From Deltaproteobacteria bacterium (GTDB taxonomy: Bacteria > Myxococcota > B64-G9), in the NCBI GenBank assembly GCA_003647095.1, contig QMME01000215.1, positions 1 through 6,806 on the forward strand: 6,806 nt of DNA. Direction: 5' to 3'. Both the position numbers and the translations under genes were made by a program. Below are positions 1 to 5,498 of this stretch, piece by piece (within the stretch, counting starts at the first letter, position 1; each line of letters begins with the position of its first letter). The notes beneath the pieces were generated by a model that was not told the DNA's origin, made no database searches, and saw nothing but the letters and a program-made list of their open reading frames with translations.

Positions 1-2
1 AA

Positions 3-1061
3 TTCCGCCGCATCTGGTCAAAGCAACCCAGGTTGGTGATCCCCCGCCCCCGGGGCCGCGTTCCCCTGGTCGTCCTTGACGAGATCCACAAGGCCCGCGG
101 CTGGAAGCGAACCCTGAAGGGATTATACGATACCCTGGAACACCCCGCCGACATCCTGGTCACCGGCAGCGCTCGCCTGGCTGTCTACCGCAAGGGTTCG
201 GACAGCCTGCTGGGCAGATACCTTCCCTTCCGCCTGCATCCTTTTTCCCTGGCGGAAGTGCAACGTCCCCGAGCGATTGCACCGGACGAGTGCCTGGAAG
301 GAATCTTCGAACGGTCCCGGCCGCCGGGCCGGACTCAACAACAGTACCTTGCAGACCTGATGGAGTTCGGTCCCTTTCCCGAACCGCTACTGGCCCAGGA
401 TGCCAGGAAGGCCCGGCTGTGGCGTCGTACCCGGGTGGAAGCTATCATCCGCGAAGACCTGCGCGACCTGACCAGGATACCGGAGTTCAGTCGCCTGGAG
501 ATGATGGCCGCGCTACTGCCCGAACGAGTGGGTTCTCTGTTCTCGCAGACATCGTTGGCCGAGGATCTGGAAATCAGCCCGGTCACCGTCAAGCGCTGGC
601 TGTTGTTGCTCCAAGAGGTTTACTATCTTTACGAGATAAAGCCGTACCAGAAACGAATAAAGCGTTCCTTGAAGAAGACGGGGAAAGTCTATCTCTGGGA
701 CTGGAGCGAAGTCGTTGATCGCGCCGCCCGCTTCGAGAACCTGGTGGCCGGGCACCTGCTGAAAGCTTGCCACTTCTGGACGGATACCGGCGAGGGCGAC
801 TTCGAACTGTTTTTCCTGCGCAACAAGGAAAAGCAGGAGATAGACTTCCTGATTACCCGGGATGGGCGACCCTGGTTGCCGGTGGAAGTGAAACTGACAG
901 ACACCACTCCCTCGAAGAACTGGAGCAAGTTTCTTCCCGCGTTGGCTTGCCGGCGGGCGCTGCAGGTGGTGGCCTCGCCGGTGTGCCGGAAAGAATACCA
1001 GGTGGCCGGCGCAACCTTGTTGGTGGCCGACGCCGCAACGGTTCTGTCACGACTGCTCTGA
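3..1061 (+). CDS. DUF4143-type AAA ATPase, 5'-truncated by window edge
   Basis: This is the C-terminal part of a P-loop ATPase of the AAA_14/DUF4143 kind. The frame is open from base 3 with no stop and no good start, so the gene begins before the window; the TTG at 33 is only the first start-like codon. A Walker B stretch (LVVLDEIHK, acidic pair at 78-83) is followed by a sensor segment ILVTGSARL and the family-typical LLGRYLPFRLHPFSLAE block. A helical, winged-helix-like middle follows. The C-terminus carries a PD-(D/E)xK-like signature: EID (Asp at 843-845), then EVK (Glu 885-887, Lys 891-893). Walker A, normally about 60 residues before Walker B, is off the window. Members are widespread, often mobile or toxin/defence-associated, and mostly of unknown substrate. 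The next gene is 67 bases downstream and has its own promoter, so an operon link is unlikely. Codon use includes AAA, ATA and CGA, unlike the neighbours. The family call is secure; the biological role is unknown. Confidence 0.88.
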   Translation, partial: FRRIWSKQPRLVIPRPRGRVPLVVLDEIHKARGWKRTLKGLYDTLEHPADILVTGSARLAVYRKGSDSLLGRYLPFRLHPFSLAEVQRPRAIAPDECLEGIFERSRPPGRTQQQYLADLMEFGPFPEPLLAQDARKARLWRRTRVEAIIREDLRDLTRIPEFSRLEMMAALLPERVGSLFSQTSLAEDLEISPVTVKRWLLLLQEVYYLYEIKPYQKRIKRSLKKTGKVYLWDWSEVVDRAARFENLVAGHLLKACHFWTDTGEGDFELFFLRNKEKQEIDFLITRDGRPWLPVEVKLTDTTPSKNWSKFLPALACRRALQVVASPVCRKEYQVAGATLLVADAATVLSRLL

Positions 1062-1093
1062 GCTGCTTATCCTGCCCCGGGCCGGTAGCGATC

Positions 1094-1122
1094 TTGTCAT
1101 TTACTGTGCCTGCCAGTAGAAT
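1094..1122 (+). promoter_or_regulatory. Sigma70-type promoter for the secreted protein gene
   Basis: TTGTCA at 1094-1099 and TAGAAT at 1117-1122 each match the -35 and -10 consensus at five of six positions, and they are separated by the optimal 17 bases. It is the only good pair in the 67-base gap. The expected transcription start, about seven bases after the -10, falls at or within a base or two of the ATG at 1129, implying a leaderless mRNA. A 5-bp inverted repeat (TACTG 1102-1106 / CAGTA 1114-1118, 7-base spacer) lies in the spacer and reaches the -10. It could be an operator, but it is short enough to be chance. Confidence 0.55.
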
Positions 1123-1128
1123 TGGCGC

Positions 1129-2352
1129 ATGAGATCCAAGCCCAAATACCTCTCCGCTTCCGTCCCCAGGGTGATCCTGCTGCTGGCCACGGGGCTCGTG
1201 CTCGGCGATGCCACCCCGGCCCGGGCCCACTGGTGTTCGAACATCTACCAGACCTTCGCCCGCATCGTGGTCAAGCCCGAGCGGCAGAACATCAACCTGG
1301 GCGTGGGCGAAAGCGGCGACCTGCGCGTGCGCGTGCGCAACAACTTCCCCTACACCCTGTACTGGCTGAAGCTGCGCGCCAACCCCCCGGCGGAGCTGGA
1401 CGTCACCGTCACCCCCAGCGAGGCCGAGGCCGAGCAGAAACGCGTCTACCCGGGGCACGAGGTCACCTTCGTGCTGCACATCACCCGCACCGCCGCCGGC
1501 TCGGACGACGTGGCCGCTCTCAACCTGCAGGTGGCCATGGAACTCACCAGCATCATGGACGGCCAGTGGCTGGATCTCGACCACAATTGGTTACGCCAGG
1601 ACGTTACCGAGAGTGAGGTGCGCAATCGCATCCAGAATCCGTCGCAGACGTTGTCTCTGAACAACGCCCTGCTGGCCGACCTGGGTTGCAACGGCTGCGA
1701 GGCGGACGGTGTCGACGGCCTGCGCCAGGCCTGGGGGGCAACACCGACTGACTTCGAAAACCAGATCGGCGAGCAATGCATCCGCGCCGGCCACCAGCTT
1801 TCCGTGCGCCTGGCCTGGCGGGCCTTCAACGAGGTCAACCGGGGAGACGTCGTCGGCGACATGATCAGCAACATGGATCACGACAGCGACTGGGTGCGCG
1901 GCCTGGCCGCCTTCTTCGCCGCCTACGGCGGCTCGGATGCCGGGGTGGCCAGCCGCATCGACCAGATGGCCTCCTCCGACGCCAGCCAGGCGGCCCGGCG
2001 CATGGCCCAGGCCGCCCAGCTGATCCTGGGCGAGAGCACCGAAAGCCAGGTGCGCGCCTGCCTGAACGACGGCAACGAGGACCGGCGGGTGCGCCAGGTC
2101 TGTGCGGCCGCCCTGGGCATCATGGGAGACGATCAACCCATCACCGATTTCCTGATCCCCGACGGCTTCGACGGCCTCAACCACAGCGACAACTACCCGC
2201 GCCTGCTGGGCGCCTATCTTTTGCAGCTGGTGGTCTTTTACCGCCGCGGCGGGCCCGAGGGAGTGGGCACGGTGTCGTTCCTGGACGAGGACGTCGTCGT
2301 CGACGAAGTAGCCCCGGCCGCCCCGGGCAACCTGGTGGTGAACCCCATCTAG
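1129..2352 (+). CDS. Secreted protein, Ig-like N-terminal and HEAT-like C-terminal regions, unknown function
   Basis: I do not recognise this 407-residue protein. It starts with a Sec signal peptide: basic residues 2-6, hydrophobic core about 14-26, and an A-x-A site at 31-33 that would give a mature protein beginning His-Trp-Cys. Residues about 44-137 alternate like beta strands and resemble NEW3/CARDB-type Ig-like domains seen in exported proteins (LGVGESGDLRVRVRN, then PGHEVTFVLHI). Residues about 175-375 are helix-rich. Segments around 253-265, 285-300 and 318-333 look like degenerate HEAT repeats (DSDWVRGLAAFFAAYG, VRQVCAAALGIMG). Cysteines are at 36, 187, 190 (CNGC), 217, 311 and 325, so disulfides or metal binding are possible. 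The tail APAAPGNLVV resembles the opening of an FN3 domain, but the protein ends there. No Shine-Dalgarno precedes the ATG. An in-frame GTG at 1171 would lose the basic N-region, so the ATG is preferred. A DUF6599-like lipoprotein gene follows 44 bases later, probably co-transcribed. Export is well supported; function is not known. Confidence 0.85.
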   Translation: MRSKPKYLSASVPRVILLLATGLVLGDATPARAHWCSNIYQTFARIVVKPERQNINLGVGESGDLRVRVRNNFPYTLYWLKLRANPPAELDVTVTPSEAEAEQKRVYPGHEVTFVLHITRTAAGSDDVAALNLQVAMELTSIMDGQWLDLDHNWLRQDVTESEVRNRIQNPSQTLSLNNALLADLGCNGCEADGVDGLRQAWGATPTDFENQIGEQCIRAGHQLSVRLAWRAFNEVNRGDVVGDMISNMDHDSDWVRGLAAFFAAYGGSDAGVASRIDQMASSDASQAARRMAQAAQLILGESTESQVRACLNDGNEDRRVRQVCAAALGIMGDDQPITDFLIPDGFDGLNHSDNYPRLLGAYLLQLVVFYRRGGPEGVGTVSFLDEDVVVDEVAPAAPGNLVVNPI

Positions 2353-2382
2353 AACGAGCGTGTATTTCCACGGCCGCAAGCG

Positions 2383-2388
2383 AGGAGG
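2383..2388 (+). promoter_or_regulatory. Strong Shine-Dalgarno for the DUF6599-like lipoprotein gene
   Basis: AGGAGG sits 8 bases before the ATG at 2397, a near-perfect site and spacing. It fixes the start of the lipoprotein gene. It contrasts with the absence of such a site before both neighbouring genes of the cluster. Confidence 0.8.
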
Positions 2389-2396
2389 GATGAACC

Positions 2397-2951
2397 ATGA
2401 GTAGATACGGCGTCATCGTGCTGAGCATGTTGTTGTCATCGTTGCTGGCGGTAGTCGGCTGCGGTTCATCCGGCGGCGGCGAGCAGGTCGATCTGGTCGA
2501 CCTGCTGCCGGCCTCGGGCCAGATCAGCGGCTGGCAGGAAGACACCAGCCGGGGCGAGGCCGGTCCCGAGGTCACCAGCGATCTGGCCGAGGCCACCATG
2601 TGGGTGGACGGTGCCATGGACACCTTCACCGCCACCGGCGGCTGGGTGGCCCTGGCCCAGGAGTTCTACGTGAACGGTGAGATCACCATAGACCTGCACA
2701 TCTTCGAGATGAGCGACGCCGACAAGGCCTCCGCCGTCTACGACGCCCTGGCCGACTACAGCGGCATCAGCTGGACCGACGAAAGTTATGGCGGTGGCGA
2801 GGCCAAGGGGCGCTTCGGCTGCACCGCTCCCTTCTACTGTGGTGCCGATGCCCAGAAGGGCAAGTACTTCATAGAGACCAACACCAAGCCGGCCACGGCC
2901 GAGAGCGAGGCCAAGGCCTTCATGAGCGCCGTCCTGCAGCAGATCCCATGA
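2397..2951 (+). CDS. DUF6599-like lipoprotein
   Basis: This is a 184-residue exported lipoprotein. A short hydrophobic signal ends in a lipobox-like V-V-G-C with lipid-attached Cys22, followed by a Ser/Gly linker. The body follows the pattern I associate with DUF6599: an LLPASGQISGW opening (36-46), a segment where the family has an N-G-A-like motif (WVDGAMDTF, 69-77), a Y/F-rich strand (EFYVNGEITIDLHIFEMS, 89-106), then a helix with DKASAVYDAL. Only C142 and C148 remain in the mature part besides Cys22 and could form a disulfide (CTAPFYC). Family members are small envelope proteins of unknown function, so none is assigned. The gene has a very strong Shine-Dalgarno and its TGA overlaps the next gene's ATG (ATGA at 2948-2951), so both products are probably made together. 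The lipoprotein call is firm; the DUF6599 assignment comes from pattern memory and is moderate. Confidence 0.83.
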   Translation: MSRYGVIVLSMLLSSLLAVVGCGSSGGGEQVDLVDLLPASGQISGWQEDTSRGEAGPEVTSDLAEATMWVDGAMDTFTATGGWVALAQEFYVNGEITIDLHIFEMSDADKASAVYDALADYSGISWTDESYGGGEAKGRFGCTAPFYCGADAQKGKYFIETNTKPATAESEAKAFMSAVLQQIP

Positions 2952-3922
2952 GCCACCACGGTCGCCTGCGGCTGTGCCGCGCCGGGATGGCCGCCCTGTT
3001 GTTGCTGGCCGGCCTGTTGCCGGCCTGCTCGCAGCGGCAGCAGCTGACCATCTTCTGCGCCGCCAGCCTGTCACGGGTCGCCACCGGGTTGGGACGCCGG
3101 TTCGCGGAGCAGCACCCGGGCTGGCAGGTGGTCGTGGAACCCAGCGGTTCCCAGGTGGCCGCCCGCAAGGTGGCCGAGCTGGGTCGCCGGGCCGACCTGG
3201 TGCTCAGCGCCGACTGGCGAGTGCTGCGGGACATCCTCTTGCCGGAACATGCCCCGTGGCTGGTGCAGTTTTGCTCCAACGAGATTGTCCTGGCTTACGG
3301 GCCGCACTCTCCCCATGCCGAGGAGATGGACGCCGGCAACTGGCCCCGCTGGTTGCTCGCCGAGGGGGTGCGCCTGGCACGCGCCAACGAGCGCACCGCT
3401 CCCATCGGATTTCAGACCCTGCAGGTGTGGCAGCTGGCCGAACGCCACTATGCCGGCAAGGCCTGGGCGAAGAATCTCGCCTCGAACCTGCGCGCCCGGG
3501 TCGCCCCCCGCCACGTGGTCGATGACATCGACAAGCTGGTGGGACTGCTGCAAACCCGGGCAGTTGACTATGTCTTCGTCTTCCGCTCCAGCGCCGAGGA
3601 GTACCGCCTGCAGTTCGTCGCCCTGCCCGCGGCCATCAACCTGGGTGATCCCGGCCGGGCCGACACCTATGCCCGGGTTGCCGCCACGGCCGAGCTGGGC
3701 AGCGGCCGGCGGGTGCAACTGCCGGCCCGGCCGGTGATCTACGGAGCCTGTATTCCCGCCAGCGCCGTCCACGCCCGGCAGGCGGCTCAACTGCTGCGGA
3801 TGCTGCTGGAGGCGCCGGGTGCCGCCGAGCTGCGCCGCAGCGGCTTCCGGCCCCTGCAGCCGGCCAGCTGCCGGGGCAGCTGTACGAAGCTGCCCGGGGT
3901 GCTGGCTCCCCTGCTGCGCTAG
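2948..3922 (+). CDS. WtpA/ModA-like solute-binding lipoprotein (tungstate/molybdate family), orphan
   Basis: This 324-residue protein is a class II-type periplasmic binding protein anchored as a lipoprotein (LPAC, Cys27). After the signal come family landmarks in order: LTIFCAASL (33-41), PSGSQVAARKVAELGRRADLVLSAD (65-89), NEIVLAY (111-117), a P-x-G motif (152-154) followed by QVWQLAE, DYVFVFRSSA (207-216), LPAAINLGDP (227-236), PVIYGACIP (262-270) and a C-terminal GFRPL. This order matches archaeal-type WtpA more closely than Escherichia coli ModA. In WtpA an Asp just before the P-x-G motif and a Glu in the DYxFEY segment complete the oxyanion site. Here those positions appear to be Ala151 and Val211, so the ligand is uncertain. 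The tail adds an unusual SCRGSC stretch (307-312). No permease or ATPase gene lies beside it. The ATG overlaps the upstream stop and lacks a Shine-Dalgarno, suggesting translational coupling. An ATG at residue 14 is less likely because it would lose the basic N-region. Confidence 0.85.
   Translation: MSHHGRLRLCRAGMAALLLLAGLLPACSQRQQLTIFCAASLSRVATGLGRRFAEQHPGWQVVVEPSGSQVAARKVAELGRRADLVLSADWRVLRDILLPEHAPWLVQFCSNEIVLAYGPHSPHAEEMDAGNWPRWLLAEGVRLARANERTAPIGFQTLQVWQLAERHYAGKAWAKNLASNLRARVAPRHVVDDIDKLVGLLQTRAVDYVFVFRSSAEEYRLQFVALPAAINLGDPGRADTYARVAATAELGSGRRVQLPARPVIYGACIPASAVHARQAAQLLRMLLEAPGAAELRRSGFRPLQPASCRGSCTKLPGVLAPLLR
3865..3895. repeat. Overlapping inverted repeats at the convergent gene junction
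   Basis: Three alternating copies of one arm are present: CAGCTGCC (3865-3872), GGCAGCTG (3875-3882) and AGCTGCCC (3888-3895). The first two can pair over 8 bp with a 2-base gap. The second and third (GGGCAGCT 3874-3881 with 3888-3895) can pair over 8 bp with a 6-base loop. They are inside the last codons of the binding-protein gene, about 25-55 bases before its stop. No T-run follows on either strand, so this is not a standard intrinsic terminator, but it may slow or stop convergent transcription. Confidence 0.45.
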
Positions 3923-3939
3923 CAACCCGTAAGCGGCCG

Positions 3940-5496
3940 TCAGTCCTGGTCGTCGTTCTCGTCTTCTGCAGGAGGGTCGCCCAGCCCGTCCGCGGCCGAG
4001 ACCGTTTCGGCGGTGTGATCCTGGCCGTCGTAACGCAGCAGGGTGTGCTTCTCTCCCACGATGGTCCTCACCATGACCGGGCGGGACCACAGCCGGTAGA
4101 GCGCTTCCATGGTAGAGCGGGCCCAGTCGAGCTTGAGATCCACGCCCTCGTGCCGGTGCACCAGCAGCAGTTCACCGCGGTTGGCGTGGTTCATGTCCAC
4201 CACTTCGATGAGCGGCTGGCCGAAGTTGGTGAGAGAAAACAGCAGCCGCTTCTTGATCTCCTTGAAGGCGCGGGTGTCGATCTCCCAGTTGCCGGTGCTC
4301 TTGTTGAAGCGGTAGCCGAACAGTTTCTGCTGCAGGGCGAACTCCTCGTCGAGGAACTCGTCGACGAAGGTGACATCGTTGTGCAGGCGCCGCACCTCGA
4401 AGATCTTCTCGCGTCCCAGGCCCAGCTTCTTGTCCCAGCGGCGCTTCTTGTCCAGGTCCTGGCATTCCTCGTAGTCCTTGCCGAAGCGGCCCCGGTTGTA
4501 CTTGTCCTCGATGTAGCGGTAGAGCTCGATGCCCAGCTTGTAGGGATTGACGCGCCCGGGTTGGGTGCCCATGGTGCCGGAGTGATGATCGGCGAAGTCG
4601 ATGATCTCGGAGTCGTCCAGCGCCCGCTGGGTGCAGATGGTCGAGTGCCAGTAGGAAGCCCAACCCTCGTTCATGATCTTGGTCTGCCCCTGGGGCGCGA
4701 AGTAATAGGCCTCCTCGCGGATGATGCCCAGGACGTCACGCTGCCAGCGGTTGAGCGGGGCATGTTCCATCAGGCACAGCAACACGTCGCGTTCCGGCTG
4801 GGCGGGAAAGCGCCGGGCCTGGCGCCGCTGCTCGGCCAGCTTCTGCTTCTGCTTTTCGATGAACTCGGCCGGGTTGATGTAGGGATCCAGGTAGCGGCGC
4901 TGCACCGGCAGCCGGGGCACTTCCCGGCCGCGGCGTTGGTTCGAACCGGCGTTTTCCCCGCGGGCCGGGGGCCGCTGCGCGGGCCGCCGCCGGATCATGG
5001 GCGCGTGCAGGTCGATGAGGTTTTCCAGCGACAGGCAGGTGTCGATGAACCCCTCCACCCGGTCCACCCCGTGCCGGGTCATGTAGCGGCGGATGCGGGT
5101 GGCGTGGTTGGCCATCTCGTTCATCATCTTGCGGTTGGTGTCCTTGAACCAGACGTTGTTCTTGAAGAAATCGCAGTGGGCGTGGACGTGGGCCATGACG
5201 ATCTTTTGATCCACCAGCGAGTTGCCCTCTTGCAGGTAGGCGTAGCAGGGATCGTTGTTGATGACCATCTCGTAGATCTTGCCCAGGCCATAGGTGTGGG
5301 TCTTGGACAGCTGTTCGTACTCCATGCCGAAACGCCAGTGGGGATAGCGGGTGGGAAAACCTCCATAGGCGGCGATCATGTTGATGGCCTGGTAGGGCAG
5401 CACCTCGAAGATGATGTCGAAGAAGTCCAGGCCGAATTCCCGGGCATAGGATTCGATTTCCTGCTGCAGCTCGCGCAGGTACAGGGGCAGGGCCAC
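3940..5496 (-). CDS. spoVR: SpoVR family protein (SpoVR/YcgB)
   Basis: This is a 518-residue cytosolic protein, close to YcgB (about 510) and longer than Bacillus SpoVR (about 470). SpoVR is needed for normal spore cortex formation in Bacillus; in non-sporulating bacteria the family goes with PrkA and DUF444 in stationary-phase or stress responses. Its biochemistry is not settled. Family landmarks are the N-terminal ELQQEIESYAREFGLDFF (9-26), PYQAINMIAAYGGFPTRYPHW (34-54), the His-rich HVHAHCDFFKNN (103-114), YYFAPQGQTKIMNEGWASYWH (264-284), HHSGTMG (304-310) and NPYKLGIELYRYIED (317-331). The end is very acidic. Residues about 169-198 form an Arg/Pro-rich linker. The frame stays open to 5808 but the extension is low-complexity and overlaps the DUF444 gene. 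Homology begins at GTG 5496, two bases after that gene's stop and 8 bases after AAAGGGG, so I chose this start. It is the last gene of the operon. Confidence 0.96.
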   Translation of the reverse strand: MALPLYLRELQQEIESYAREFGLDFFDIIFEVLPYQAINMIAAYGGFPTRYPHWRFGMEYEQLSKTHTYGLGKIYEMVINNDPCYAYLQEGNSLVDQKIVMAHVHAHCDFFKNNVWFKDTNRKMMNEMANHATRIRRYMTRHGVDRVEGFIDTCLSLENLIDLHAPMIRRRPAQRPPARGENAGSNQRRGREVPRLPVQRRYLDPYINPAEFIEKQKQKLAEQRRQARRFPAQPERDVLLCLMEHAPLNRWQRDVLGIIREEAYYFAPQGQTKIMNEGWASYWHSTICTQRALDDSEIIDFADHHSGTMGTQPGRVNPYKLGIELYRYIEDKYNRGRFGKDYEECQDLDKKRRWDKKLGLGREKIFEVRRLHNDVTFVDEFLDEEFALQQKLFGYRFNKSTGNWEIDTRAFKEIKKRLLFSLTNFGQPLIEVVDMNHANRGELLLVHRHEGVDLKLDWARSTMEALYRLWSRPVMVRTIVGEKHTLLRYDGQDHTAETVSAADGLGDPPAEDENDDQD

Positions 5497-5498
5497 GG

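Noticed and set aside
1062..1093. Possible terminator after the ATPase gene (CCCCGGGCCGG stretch)
   Set aside because: The self-complementary core is short, has no loop-forming spacing and no T-run follows.
1591..2379. A 262-codon minus-strand frame opposite the secreted protein gene
   Set aside because: Its composition is the Ala/Gly/Val/His bias typical of antisense GC-rich frames, while the + strand frame has a signal peptide, promoter and domain-like structure.
2390..2404. A four-codon frame (ATG to TAG) overlapping the lipoprotein start, possible leader peptide
   Set aside because: The AGGAGG ends one base before this ATG, too close for initiation, and the spacing fits the ATG at 2397 instead.
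3071..4090. A 339-codon minus-strand frame opposite the binding-protein gene and spoVR 3' end
   Set aside because: It overlaps two genes with clear homology, is Gly/Gln/Pro/His-rich and shows no recognisable domain.
4938..4947. GGTTCGAACC, a perfect 10-base palindrome resembling a tRNA T-arm or attachment site
   Set aside because: It lies in the spoVR coding region with no cloverleaf, anticodon arm or acceptor stem around it and no integrase nearby.
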